NCBI RefSeq assembly: GCF_003711105.1
Contig: NZ_CP023865.1
Coordinates: 7,485,001-7,549,000, forward strand
DNA: 64,000 nt
From: Actinoplanes teichomyceticus ATCC 31121
GTDB taxonomy: Bacteria; Actinomycetota; Actinomycetes; Mycobacteriales; Micromonosporaceae
Direction: 5' to 3'
Shown here: piece after piece, positions 25,179-33,319 of the stretch
Numbering within the stretch: the first letter of the stretch is position 1
Layout: the number at the start of each line of letters is the position of its first letter
The notes under the pieces: model-generated
What the model saw: only the letters and a program-made list of their open reading frames with translations
Told to the model about the DNA's origin: nothing
Database searches by the model: none
Made by a program: the position numbers and the translations under genes

Positions 25179-27074
25179 ATGACGAACACTGTCGAACGCC
25201 ACCTGTACGACGTCGTGGTGATCGGCGCCGGCGGGGCCGGACTGCGCGCCGCGATCGAGGCCCGGCTGGCCGGCAAGCGCACCGCGATCATCTCCAAGTC
25301 GCTGTTCGGCAAGGCGCACACGGTGATGGCCGAGGGCGGCGCGGCGGCGGCGATGGGGAACGTAAACAGCCGGGACAACTGGATGGTGCACTTCCGGGAC
25401 ACCATGCGGGGCGGCAAGTTCCTGAACAACTTCCGGATGGCCGAGCTGCACGCCAAGGAGGCCCCGGAGCGCATCTGGGAGCTGGAGACGTACGGCGCGC
25501 TCTTCGACCGGACGAAGGACGGCAAGATCTCCCAGCGCAACTTCGGCGGGCACGAGTACCCCCGGCTCGCGCACGTCGGCGACCGCACCGGCCTGGAGCT
25601 GATCCGCACCCTGCAACAGAAGATCGTCTCGTTGCAGCAGGAGGACCACGCCGAGACCGGCAGCTACGACTCGCGGATCCGGGTCTTCCAGGAGACCACG
25701 ATCACCGAGCTGCTGCTCGACGGCGACCGGGTGGCCGGCGCGTTCGGCTACTACCGCGAGTCCGGTGACCTGCTGCTGTTCGAGGCGCCCGCGGTGGTGC
25801 TCGCCACCGGCGGCGTCGGGCGCAGCTACAAGGTCACCTCGAACTCGTGGGAGTACACCGGCGACGGCCACGCGCTCGCCCTGCGGGCCGGCGCGACGCT
25901 GATCAACATGGAGTTCCTGCAGTTCCACCCGACCGGCATGGTCTGGCCGCCGAGCGTGAAGGGCATCCTGGTCACCGAGTCGGTCCGGGGCGACGGCGGG
26001 GTGCTGCGCAACTCCGAGGGCAAGCGGTTCATGTTCGACTACGTCCCGGACGTGTTCCGCAAGCAGTACGCCGAGACCGAAGAGGAGGCGGACCGCTGGT
26101 ACGACGACCCGGACAACAACCGCCGCCCGCCCGAGCTGCTGCCCCGCGACGAGGTGGCCCGGGCGATCAACAGCGAGGTCAAGGCGGGCCGTGGCAGCCC
26201 GGCCGGCGGCGTCTTCCTGGACGTGTCCACCCGGATGCCGGCCGAGACGATCATCCGGCGGCTCCCGTCGATGCACCACCAGTTCAAGGAGCTGGCCGAC
26301 GTCGACATCACCAGGGAGCCGATGGAGGTGGGCCCGACCTGCCACTACGTGATGGGCGGGGTCGAGGTGGACCCGGACACCGGCGCGGCGTTCGGCTCGG
26401 TGCAGGGGCTGTTCGCGGCGGGCGAGGTGTCCGGCGGCATGCACGGCTCGAACCGGCTCGGCGGCAACTCCCTCTCCGACCTGCTGGTCTTCGGCAAACG
26501 GGCCGGGGAGCACGCCGCGGCGTACGTCGACACGCTGCCGGCCCGCCCCCGGGTGTCCCGGGTCGACGTGGCCGCGGCGACCGAGGTGGCGCTTGCCCCG
26601 CTGGTCCGCGCCGAGGGCGAGAACCCGTACACGTTGCAGCAGGATCTGCAGGCGGTGATGGGTGACCTGGTCGGCATCATCCGCCGGGAGGGCGAGCTGA
26701 CCGACGCGCTGAAACGGCTGCACGAGCTGCGGCTGCGGGTGGCCACCGTCGCGGTCGGCGGCGGCCGCCGCTACAACCCCGGCTGGCACCTGGCGCTCGA
26801 CCTGCGCAACATGCTGGTCGTCTCGGAGTGCACGGCGAAGGCCGCGCTGGAACGCGAGGAGTCGCGCGGCGGGCACACCCGCGAGGACTTCCCGCGGATG
26901 AGCCCGCAGTGGCGGCAGATCAACCTGGTCTGTTCGCTCGACGAGACCGGCGAGGTGCAGCTGGAGCGCAAGCCGGTGCCCCGGATGCGCGACGAGCTGC
27001 TCCGTCTCTTCGACCACAGCGAGCTGGCGAAATACATGACCGACGAGGAACTCTCCGAGTGGGAGGCGCGGTGA
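25179..27074 (+). CDS. sdhA: succinate dehydrogenase/fumarate reductase flavoprotein SdhA
   Basis: A 631-residue flavoprotein. The FAD-binding N-terminus is VVIGAGGAGLRAAIEA. SKSLFGKAHTVMAEGGAAA includes the FAD-linking His, and the substrate region is FHPTGMVWP and SNRLGGNSLSDLLVFGKRAG. Length is normal for Sdh1 SdhA. It lies 12 bp after sdhC, and its stop overlaps sdhB as GTGA. It catalyses succinate to fumarate on the cytoplasmic face. Confidence 0.95.
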   Translation: MTNTVERHLYDVVVIGAGGAGLRAAIEARLAGKRTAIISKSLFGKAHTVMAEGGAAAAMGNVNSRDNWMVHFRDTMRGGKFLNNFRMAELHAKEAPERIWELETYGALFDRTKDGKISQRNFGGHEYPRLAHVGDRTGLELIRTLQQKIVSLQQEDHAETGSYDSRIRVFQETTITELLLDGDRVAGAFGYYRESGDLLLFEAPAVVLATGGVGRSYKVTSNSWEYTGDGHALALRAGATLINMEFLQFHPTGMVWPPSVKGILVTESVRGDGGVLRNSEGKRFMFDYVPDVFRKQYAETEEEADRWYDDPDNNRRPPELLPRDEVARAINSEVKAGRGSPAGGVFLDVSTRMPAETIIRRLPSMHHQFKELADVDITREPMEVGPTCHYVMGGVEVDPDTGAAFGSVQGLFAAGEVSGGMHGSNRLGGNSLSDLLVFGKRAGEHAAAYVDTLPARPRVSRVDVAAATEVALAPLVRAEGENPYTLQQDLQAVMGDLVGIIRREGELTDALKRLHELRLRVATVAVGGGRRYNPGWHLALDLRNMLVVSECTAKAALEREESRGGHTREDFPRMSPQWRQINLVCSLDETGEVQLERKPVPRMRDELLRLFDHSELAKYMTDEELSEWEAR

Positions 27075-28096
27075 AACGCCATTTTCGTGTCTGGCGGGGT
27101 GACTCGTCCGGCGGGGACCTGCAGGACTTCGACGTCGAGGTGAACGAGGGCGAGGTCGTACTCGACATCATCCACCGGTTGCAGGCCACCCAGACCCCCG
27201 ATCTGGCCTGCCGGTGGAACTGCAAGGCCGGCAAGTGCGGCTCCTGCTCGATGGAGATCAACGGCATGCCGCGGCTGGGCTGCATGACCCGGATGTCGAC
27301 GTTCACCCCGGACGAGACGATCACGATCACCCCGCTGCGGACCTTCCCGGTGATCCGCGACCTGGTCACCGACGTCTCCTTCAACTACGAGAAGGCCCGC
27401 GAGACCCCGGCCTTCGCGCCGCCGGCCGGCGTCGCGCCCGGGCAGTACCGGATGCAGCAGGTCGACGTGGAACGCAGCCAGGAGTTCCGCAAGTGCATCG
27501 AGTGCTACCTCTGCCAGAACACCTGCCACGTGGTCCGCGACCACGAGGAGAACAAGACCGCCTTCTCCGGCCCGCGCTTCTTCATCCGCGCCGCCGAGCT
27601 CGACATGCATCCGCTGGACGCCCGCACCGACCGTAAGCAGTACGCCCAGCAGAGCCAGGGCCTCGGCTTCTGCAACATCACCAAGTGCTGCACCGAGGTC
27701 TGCCCGGAGCACATCAAGATCACTGACAACGCCATCATCCCGATGAAGGAGCGCGTCGTAGACCGTCGATACGACCCATTGGTCCGCCTCGGCCGCAAGA
27801 TCTTCCGCCGCGACCAGCTCCCCGACCCGCCGGACAACATGGCCCCGTCCCGCAGCGAGGGCGTCAGCGGCGTCGGCGCCGGCATGACGTACACCAGCGC
27901 CCGCCTCCCGGAGGGCCCCCCGGTCGGCCCGGACGGCCGCCTCGAGATCGCCGAACTCGCGGCCCCGCTGCAGGGCGGCCTCTCACCCTTCGGCGAGGAC
28001 ATGACCTTCCCGCTCCCTCCGGAGCGCGTCGCCTACCACCACCCCGACCCGGACCGCCCGGCCGCCGATCCGCCCACGGCAGGCGGCCGGCACTGA
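27071..28096 (+). CDS. sdhB: succinate dehydrogenase iron-sulfur subunit SdhB with long C-terminal extension
   Basis: A 341-residue protein. [2Fe-2S] ligands are in CRWNCKAGKCGSC plus the later Cys of RLGCM; the other clusters use CIECYLCQNTCH and CNITKCCTEVCPEHIK. The catalytic part ends near residue 250. About 90 extra residues follow, rich in Pro and Gly (GAGMTYTSARLPEGPP, then FPLPPERVAYHHPDPD), which common SdhB proteins of about 250 residues lack. The GTG start is coupled to sdhA. The extension's role is unknown. Confidence 0.93.
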   Translation: MKRHFRVWRGDSSGGDLQDFDVEVNEGEVVLDIIHRLQATQTPDLACRWNCKAGKCGSCSMEINGMPRLGCMTRMSTFTPDETITITPLRTFPVIRDLVTDVSFNYEKARETPAFAPPAGVAPGQYRMQQVDVERSQEFRKCIECYLCQNTCHVVRDHEENKTAFSGPRFFIRAAELDMHPLDARTDRKQYAQQSQGLGFCNITKCCTEVCPEHIKITDNAIIPMKERVVDRRYDPLVRLGRKIFRRDQLPDPPDNMAPSRSEGVSGVGAGMTYTSARLPEGPPVGPDGRLEIAELAAPLQGGLSPFGEDMTFPLPPERVAYHHPDPDRPAADPPTAGGRH

Positions 28097-28235
28097 CCTT
28101 TCCCGGTACGACCGGGGGAGCCCCGCCCGCGGTCACGCGCCCCGTGCCGGTCCCGCGCGGCGCGGCCCCCACCCCGGACCGCAACGCGCCCCGAGGCGGC
28201 GCGGGGCACGGCGGCGCGGGGCACGGCGGCGCTGG

Positions 28236-28340
28236 GCGCGGGGTCACGGCGCGGCCGGGCGCGGGGTCACGGCGCGGCCGGGCGCGGGGTCACGGCGCGG
28301 CCGGGCGCGGGGTCACGGCGCGGCCGGGCGCGGGGTCACG
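28236..28340. repeat. 23-bp tandem array, about 4.6 copies
   Basis: The unit begins GCGCGGGGTCACGG, with starts at 28236, 28259, 28282, 28305 and 28328 (partial). Copies are identical. The period is not divisible by three, consistent with non-coding DNA. Confidence 0.88.
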
Positions 28341-28487
28341 ACCGAACGCGACATCGCGGCCAGACGCAGGGTCGTGGCCGAGCGCGAGGTCATGGCGTAG
28401 CGCCGGATCGCGGCCAGACGCGAGGTCGCCGCCGGGGAGCAGGAGCGCACCGGGCCACCGGGTGAGGGCGACGGGCGCGGTGGCGCA

Positions 28488-28493
28488 TAGAGT
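28488..28493 (+). promoter_or_regulatory. -10 hexamer of leaderless GNAT gene
   Basis: TAGAGT is followed by 6 nt and the ATG at 28500. Confidence 0.6.
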
Positions 28494-28499
28494 CCGCGC

Positions 28500-29087
28500 A
28501 TGCCCTCGCTCGTCACACCGGCCCTCGCCACCGGCACGCTGGCCCACTCGGCGCAACCGGAGATCACCGGGGACGGTGTGCTGCTGCGGCCGTGGTGTGC
28601 GGCGGACCGGCCGGCGGTCGTCGCGGGGTATGCCGATCCGGCGATCCGGCGCTGGCACTGCCGGGCCATGAACGATGACGAGGCGGCGGCCTGGATCGCC
28701 CGCTGGCCCCGGCGCTGGCAGGAGGAGAGCGGCGCCGGCTGGGCCGTGACCGTCCCGGCCGGCGACGCACCGGATCTCCGCGTGGCGGGGCAGATCAGTT
28801 TCCGGAGGATCGATCTCGCCGAGGGCGTGGCCGAGCTCTCCTACTGGGTACTGCCCGAGTTCCGCGGCGGCCGGATCGCCCCGCGCGCGCTGACCGCCCT
28901 CACCACCTGGGCCTTCACCGGTCTGGGCCTGCACCGGCTGGAGCTGAACCACTCGACCGCGAACCCCGCGTCCTGCCGGGTAGCCGCCCGGAGCGGGTAC
29001 CCGGCCGAGGGCACCAGACGCAGCGAGGCCCGGCACGCCGACGGCTGGCACGACATGCACCAGCACGCCCGCCTCGCCACGGACTGA
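28500..29087 (+). CDS. GNAT acetyltransferase, RimJ/RimL type
   Basis: A 195-residue protein of the acetyltransf_3 type. Features are LLRPWCAADRPAVVAGYADP at residues 28-47, a central AELSYWVLPEFRGGRIAPRALTAL stretch (acetyl-CoA loop), and LHRLELNHSTANPASCRVA, the Asn-x-x-S motif of ribosomal-protein/amine acetyltransferases. The acceptor is unknown. It is monocistronic and ends before the hairpin at 29103-29131. Confidence 0.85.
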   Translation: MPSLVTPALATGTLAHSAQPEITGDGVLLRPWCAADRPAVVAGYADPAIRRWHCRAMNDDEAAAWIARWPRRWQEESGAGWAVTVPAGDAPDLRVAGQISFRRIDLAEGVAELSYWVLPEFRGGRIAPRALTALTTWAFTGLGLHRLELNHSTANPASCRVAARSGYPAEGTRRSEARHADGWHDMHQHARLATD

Positions 29088-29102
29088 CCGCTCACTCCCC
29101 CA

Positions 29103-29131
29103 CCGCACGGTGACGCTCGGCCACCGTGCGG
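29103..29131 (+). terminator. hairpin terminator after the RimJ/L-type gene
   Basis: CCGCACGGTG and CACCGTGCGG form perfect 10-bp arms with a 9-nt loop, 15 bp after the stop at 29087. Confidence 0.7.
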
Positions 29132-29284
29132 CCGGCCGATCCCGGCCCCGCGCGTAACCGCCGTCGGCACCGGCTCGGGAAACGGTGGCGCGGGGTGACG
29201 TCGTAACGCGGGTTGCGCACGCGCCGGGGCATCGGCGCTGCGATGTTCCGGGACCGGGCAGGAAGCCGGGAGTGCGTGGGCGGG

Positions 29285-29809
29285 TCAGTGCGGGTCGGCG
29301 GGCCGGCCGCCGTCCGCGGTCAGGGTGAGCTGCATGATGGCCACGTCATGCCACGCGTCGTGTTTCCAGCCGATCCGGGGATGGGTGCCGACCGATCGGA
29401 AGCCCAGGGCGGCGTGCAGGCCGAGGCTGGCGTCGTTCGGCAGAGCCGTCTTGGCGACCGCGACGTGGTAGCCGCGGGAGGCCAGGCGGGGCAGCAGGAC
29501 CCGGTACAGCGCACGGCCGGCGCCGGTGCGGCGGCGACCGAGCTCCAGGTAGACGCTGACCTCGCAGGACCATCGGTAGGCCGGGCGGGCGGCGAACGGC
29601 CGGGCGTACGCATACCCGATCACCCGGCCGGCGTCCTCGGCGACGAGCCAGGCGTGCGTGGCGGCGGCCTCGGTGATCCGGCCGGCCATCTCGGCGGCGC
29701 TGGGCGGCTCGGTCTCGAAGGTGATCGCGGTGTCCAGCACGTACGGCCGGTAGATGGCGGCACAGGCTTCCGCGTCGGCGGTGGTGGCGTCCCGGATGGT
29801 CAGCGACAT
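29285..29809 (-). CDS. GNAT acetyltransferase, phosphinothricin/MnaT type
   Basis: A 174-residue protein with the Pat/Bar/MnaT signature: IYRPYVLDTAITFETEPPS near the start, RWSCEVSVYLELGRRRTGAGRALYR (acetyl-CoA loop), then LPNDASLGLHAALGF and WKHDAWHDVAIMQL. Such enzymes acetylate small amino acids such as methionine sulfoximine or phosphinothricin. The start used is ATG 29809 (TACTAT 7 nt upstream) rather than 29818, whose ATG overlaps that hexamer. It is divergent from an XRE-cupin regulator, which probably controls it. Confidence 0.86.
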   Translation of the reverse strand: MSLTIRDATTADAEACAAIYRPYVLDTAITFETEPPSAAEMAGRITEAAATHAWLVAEDAGRVIGYAYARPFAARPAYRWSCEVSVYLELGRRRTGAGRALYRVLLPRLASRGYHVAVAKTALPNDASLGLHAALGFRSVGTHPRIGWKHDAWHDVAIMQLTLTADGGRPADPH

Positions 29810-29816
29810 GTCGATC

Positions 29817-29822
29817 ATAGTA
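29817..29822 (-). promoter_or_regulatory. -10 hexamer of leaderless GNAT gene
   Basis: TACTAT on the minus strand lies 7 nt before the ATG at 29809. Confidence 0.6.
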
Positions 29823-29837
29823 ATCAGAATCGCGCAC

Positions 29838-29843
29838 TATAGT
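29838..29843 (+). promoter_or_regulatory. -10 hexamer of leaderless XRE-cupin gene
   Basis: TATAGT, inside the perfect palindrome CACTATAGTG, lies 6 nt before the GTG at 29850. The opposing -10 at 29817-29822 occupies its expected -35 position. Confidence 0.65.
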
Positions 29844-29849
29844 GACAGC

Positions 29850-30419
29850 GTGCCCGACGACCTGACCGAGGAACTCGCCGCCACGTTGCGCGCCGTGCGT
29901 ACCGAGAGGGAACTGACGCTCAACGCCCTCGCCACGCGCTCCGGCGTCTCCCGGGCGATGATCGCCAAGATCGAGCGCGGCGCGGCCCAGCCCACCGCGG
30001 CGCTGCTCGGACGCCTCGCGGCGGCACTCGGGATCACGCTGTCCGAGCTGTTCTCGCGTACCGAGAAGGATTCTCGGCGGTTGATCCGCCGCGCCGACCA
30101 GGCGGTGTGGATCGATCCGGAGACCGGCTACCGGCGGCGCTCGGTCTCACCGCCCGGCGGCGCCGCCCAGCTCGTGGAGGTGGAGTTGCCGCCGGGGGCG
30201 TCGGTGGCCTGTCCCGCGGACGCCTTCGCCCCGGCCCGGCACCAGATCTACGTGCTGGACGGGCGGCTGCGCTTCCGCGAGGGCGACGTCGTGCACGACC
30301 TGGACGCCGGGGACTGCCTGGAGCTGGGCCCACCGGCGCCCGGCGAGTACCACAACCCGGCCGGACAGCCCTGCCGTTACCTGGTGATCCTCAGCCCGGG
30401 CCGAGGGCTGCGGGGCTGA
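29850..30419 (+). CDS. XRE-family regulator with C-terminal cupin
   Basis: A 189-residue protein. The HTH_3 domain at residues 5-60 contains LTLNALATRSGVSRAMIAKIERG. A cupin at about 110-185 (RHQIYVLDGRLRF, GDCLELGPPAPGEYHN) would bind a small ligand or metal. This architecture is common for regulators of amino-acid or drug-modifying acetyltransferases, and it is divergent from one. GTG 29850 is set by TATAGT at 6 nt. The ligand is unknown. Confidence 0.88.
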   Translation: MPDDLTEELAATLRAVRTERELTLNALATRSGVSRAMIAKIERGAAQPTAALLGRLAAALGITLSELFSRTEKDSRRLIRRADQAVWIDPETGYRRRSVSPPGGAAQLVEVELPPGASVACPADAFAPARHQIYVLDGRLRFREGDVVHDLDAGDCLELGPPAPGEYHNPAGQPCRYLVILSPGRGLRG

Positions 30420-30600
30420 TCCGCGACGAGCACGGCCACGGGCGTACGGATCAGGGGGCCCGGGTCCCGGGTTTTCCGGCGGGCCGGAGAGCCAGGCCGT
30501 CGGGCAGCCGCTCCAGCACTGACACGAAGGCGTCACGCGTCGATGACCCCGGGCTGGCCCGGCGGCGTTCGTCGGCGCCATCGCCGGGACCTCGCGGGTG

Positions 30601-30671
30601 GGCGTGACCGCCGGGACCCCCGTGGGGGCGTGACCGCCGGGACCGCCGTGGGGGGCGTGACCGGCGGGACC
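30601..30671. repeat. three 26/27-bp tandem units
   Basis: GGCGTGACCGCCGGGAC-type units start at 30601, 30627 and 30654. Confidence 0.75.
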
Positions 30672-30742
30672 TAGGCCGTCGCCGGTCTCGTACCCGCGCC
30701 GCGGTTGTCCACAGGGACCGGCGAGCCGTCGAACGTCAGTAC

Positions 30743-30748
30743 TAATAT
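30743..30748 (+). promoter_or_regulatory. -10 hexamer of leaderless alkB
   Basis: TAATAT is followed by 6 nt and the ATG at 30755. It is one of the few AT-rich hexamers in the window. Confidence 0.65.
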
Positions 30749-30754
30749 GGCGGC

Positions 30755-31387
30755 ATGAGCAGCGCTTACCAGCCTTCGATGCTCGATCTCGTGTCGGGTC
30801 CGTCCCCGGCGCTCGAGCCACTGTCCGGGCTCACCCGGCACCGGCTCACCGCGGGCGCCTGGGTCGACGTGCTGCCCGGGTGGTTGCACGGGTCCGACGC
30901 GGTCTTCGAGACCCTGCTCGGCATCGACTGGCGGGCGGAGCGGCGCAAGATGTATGACGGCGTCGTCGACGTGCCGCGGCTGCTGCGCTGGTTCGGCGAG
31001 GGTGAGCCGCTGCCGCACCCCGCGCTGACCGAGGCGCGCCAGGCGCTGAACTCGCACTACGCCCAGGAGCTGGGCGAGGAGTTCGTGACCGCCGGGATGT
31101 GCCTGTATCGCGACGGGCGGGACAGCGTGGCCTGGCACGGCGACACGATCGGCCGGTCGTCGACCCAGGACACCATGGTGGCGATCGTGTCGCTGGGGTC
31201 GCCGCGCAATCTGCTGCTGCGTCCACGCGCCGGTGGCCACGAGACGTTGCGATTCCCTCTGGGACACGGCGACCTGATCGTGATGGGCGGTTCGTGCCAG
31301 CGGACGTGGGAGCACGCGGTGCCGAAGACGGCGCGGGCGGTGGGTCCACGCGTCAGTGTGCAGTTCCGGCCACGGGGCGTGGCCTGA
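30755..31387 (+). CDS. alkB: 2-oxoglutarate/Fe(II) DNA dealkylase AlkB
   Basis: A 210-residue dioxygenase. Iron ligands are H128 and D130 in WHGDTIG and H187 in WEHAVPK; the 2-oxoglutarate Arg lies in RVSVQFRPR. The protein is typical of actinobacterial AlkB, which oxidatively removes 1-methyladenine and 3-methylcytosine. It is monocistronic and leaderless. Its stop codon lies inside the first unit of a 44-bp tandem array. Other alkylation-repair genes (Ada-AlkA, Ogt) lie at 57-59 kb. Confidence 0.9.
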   Translation: MSSAYQPSMLDLVSGPSPALEPLSGLTRHRLTAGAWVDVLPGWLHGSDAVFETLLGIDWRAERRKMYDGVVDVPRLLRWFGEGEPLPHPALTEARQALNSHYAQELGEEFVTAGMCLYRDGRDSVAWHGDTIGRSSTQDTMVAIVSLGSPRNLLLRPRAGGHETLRFPLGHGDLIVMGGSCQRTWEHAVPKTARAVGPRVSVQFRPRGVA

Positions 31388-31640
31388 CGGCAGTCAGCGA
31401 GCCGCCGGGCGGGCCCGGGAGCACGACCTGACGGCAGTCAGCCAGCCGCCGGGCGGGCCCGGGAGCACGACCTGACGGCAGTCAGCCAGCCGCCGGGCGG
31501 GCCCGGGAGCACGACCTGACGGCAGTCAGCCAGCCGCCGGGCGGGCCCGGGAGCACGACCTGACGGCAGTCAGCCAGCCGCCGGGCGGGCCCGGGAGCAC
31601 GACCTGACGGCAGTCAGCCAGCCGCCGGCGGGCGCAGGCA
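31383..31640. repeat. 44-bp tandem array, five full copies plus a degenerate sixth
   Basis: Units start at 31383, 31427, 31471, 31515, 31559 and 31603 (diverging). Each contains CTGAC-GGCA-GTCAG, a perfect small hairpin, and a GCCCGGG core. Copies two to five are identical; copy one has one change and contains the alkB stop. Further decayed copies extend to about 31720. No spacers, so this is not CRISPR. Confidence 0.92.
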
Positions 31641-32014
31641 TGGCCCGGCGGCGGTCAGCCAACCGCCGGGCCGGCGCGAGCACGACCCCACGGCGGCCAG
31701 CCATCTCCGGGCGGGCGCGGCGGATAAAGCGCCGTGGCGCGCCGGCGTGGGTGCATCCCGGCGGCATGGCCCGACATTGCGGCCATCAAGGCGACGAGCG
31801 CCGTGGCCACAGCCGGCGCAGCGATCGATCCCGCGCAGCGGCGGCGGGTCAACGCTCGGGGCGTGGATCGTTCGGTGGAACGCTGCCGCGTCAGGTCAGC
31901 GGTGGCGCACCGAGTCAGGGCGGCACGACTCGCTCATCCGGGCGCGCGTTCCGACTGATCACGGGGTGGGGCCGAGGCAACGGTCGCCTCGGGTAACGGG
32001 GACGTTGCAAGTAG
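31641..32014. other. non-coding stretch upstream of the livG promoter
   Basis: Decayed repeat remnants to about 31720, then roughly 290 bp with no supported gene or structure. Confidence 0.5.
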
Positions 32015-32042
32015 TTGACGAGACGGATCAGAAAGTTACACT
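32015..32042 (+). promoter_or_regulatory. sigma70-type promoter of the livG operon
   Basis: TTGACG at 32015-32020 and TACACT at 32037-32042 are spaced by 16 bp. The region is unusually AT-rich for this genome. The start codon lies 62 nt downstream of the -10. Confidence 0.6.
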
Positions 32043-32052
32043 CCTAGTGTAA
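32036..32052. promoter_or_regulatory. palindromic operator overlapping the livG -10
   Basis: TTACACT-CCT-AGTGTAA is a perfect 7-bp dyad covering the -10. It shares the core CACT-N3-AGTG with the site at 37718-37730. Likely bound by a TetR-family repressor of the locus. Confidence 0.65.
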
Positions 32053-32104
32053 ATAGTTGACCATCACTCTCCACTGTGGACCACTGGGTCCGATAGAGGT
32101 GGCC

Positions 32105-33319
32105 ATGTCGACGAAAGCCCCTGCTCACGAGCTTGCGCTCGACCACATAACGGTTCGCTTCGGCGGGCTGACCGCTCTCGATGACGTCTCACTGCGCGTA
32201 CCCGCGGGGCGGATCGTCGGCGTCATCGGGCCGAACGGCGCCGGTAAGACCACGCTTTTCAACGTCATCTGCGGATTCGTCACGCCGACGTCCGGCCGGC
32301 TCACCCTGGGTGGCCGGCCCTGGCGACCCCGGCCGCACCACCTCAACCGGCTGGGCATCGCCCGCACGCTGCAGGGGGTCGGCCAGTTCGGCGGGCTCAC
32401 CGTGCTGGAGAACGTGCAGGTCGGAATGCGCGGCCGACCCTCGGACCAGCCGGAAGGCGGCATGTCCGCGCGGGCAAACGACGGACACGTGCGGTCCGGG
32501 AACACCACGAACGACCCGGCAAACGACGGACACGAGCCGTCCGGGAACACCACGAACGACCCGGCAAACGACGGACACGAGCCGTCCGGAAACACCACGA
32601 ACGACCCGCGGAACAACAGACACGAGCCCGCCAGCAACACCACGAACGACCCCGGGAACGACGGACCCGGGCCGGCAAACGGCATGAACCGCCCGCGGTC
32701 CGGCGCGCCGGACCCGCTGGGAGGCGGTCCGGGGAGTTCGCCCAGCGGCCCGAACCCGCGGGCCGGCGACCCGACCGGGGCGCGCAGCACCGCGGACCGG
32801 CGGGCGGACGGGTCGGATGGGCGGGCGCGCAGCACCGCGGACGGGTCGGATGGGCGGGCGCGCAGCACCGCGGACCGGCGGGCGGACGGGTCGGATGGGC
32901 GGGCACGCAGCACCGGGCGCGGCTGGTGGGCGGGCCGGGAGCGGTGGTCCGAGCGGGAGGCGCTCGCCGCCCTCCGGAGGTGCGGCGTCGCGCAGTACGC
33001 CAACGAGCTTCCCGGCGCGCTGCCGTACGCGATTCGCAAGCGCATCGAGCTGGCCCGCGCGCTCGCCGCCCGGCCGCGGATCCTGATGCTCGACGAGCCG
33101 GCCGGTGGGCTGGATGCCGAGGAGATCTGGTGGCTGGCCGAGCTGATCACCACGGTGGGCACCACGGTCCTGCTGGTCGAGCACCACATGGACCTGGTCA
33201 TGTCGGTCTGCGACGAGATCCTGGTGCTCGACTTCGGCAAGCCTGTCGCGCTCGGCTCCCCGGCCGAGATCAGCGCGAACGAGAAGGTCACCGAGGCGTA
33301 CCTGGGAGCGGCGGCGTGA
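32105..33319 (+). CDS. livG: LivG-type ABC transporter ATPase with repeat-filled insertion
   Basis: A 404-residue ATPase of the branched-chain amino acid/amide transporter family. Walker A GPNGAGKTT is at residues 42-50, the signature region is LPYAIRKRIELARAL (Gly to Ala variant), and Walker B is ILMLDEPAGGLD. Normal length is about 250. Residues 124-266 are a low-complexity insertion of two tandem repeats between the Q-loop side and the signature helix. The core motifs are intact, so the protein may still work. GAGGTG precedes ATG 32105. It is first in the catabolic operon. Confidence 0.88.
   Translation: MSTKAPAHELALDHITVRFGGLTALDDVSLRVPAGRIVGVIGPNGAGKTTLFNVICGFVTPTSGRLTLGGRPWRPRPHHLNRLGIARTLQGVGQFGGLTVLENVQVGMRGRPSDQPEGGMSARANDGHVRSGNTTNDPANDGHEPSGNTTNDPANDGHEPSGNTTNDPRNNRHEPASNTTNDPGNDGPGPANGMNRPRSGAPDPLGGGPGSSPSGPNPRAGDPTGARSTADRRADGSDGRARSTADGSDGRARSTADRRADGSDGRARSTGRGWWAGRERWSEREALAALRRCGVAQYANELPGALPYAIRKRIELARALAARPRILMLDEPAGGLDAEEIWWLAELITTVGTTVLLVEHHMDLVMSVCDEILVLDFGKPVALGSPAEISANEKVTEAYLGAAA
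32474..32680. repeat. 45-bp in-frame tandem repeat in livG
   Basis: Units start at 32474, 32519, 32564, 32609 and 32654 (partial), encoding the 15-mer ANDGHEPSGNTTNDP and variants. The first three copies are nearly identical. Confidence 0.9.
32780..32902. repeat. 45/33-bp in-frame tandem repeat in livG
   Basis: Units at 32780-32824 (45 bp), 32825-32857 (33 bp) and 32858-32902 (45 bp) encode ARSTADRRADGSDGR or a form shortened by four residues. All lengths keep the frame. Confidence 0.9.

Larger units (their letters stand above)
28097..28499. other. GC-extreme intergenic region with 23-bp repeats
   Basis: About 400 bp after sdhB with no supported gene. It holds a 23-bp tandem array (28236-28340) and further GC-rich near-repeats. 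Open frames here are artefacts of composition. Confidence 0.6.
30420..30754. other. intergenic region with 26/27-bp repeats
   Basis: About 335 bp with no supported gene. Three tandem units lie at 30601-30671, and the alkB -10 hexamer is at its end. Confidence 0.6.

Noticed and set aside
28097..28499. Origin or attachment site in the GC-extreme repeats after sdhB
   Set aside because: No DnaA boxes, AT-rich segment, integrase or tRNA half is present; it is a plain minisatellite.
31383..31640. CRISPR-like array
   Set aside because: The 44-bp units are directly adjacent with no unique spacers, and there are no cas genes in the window.
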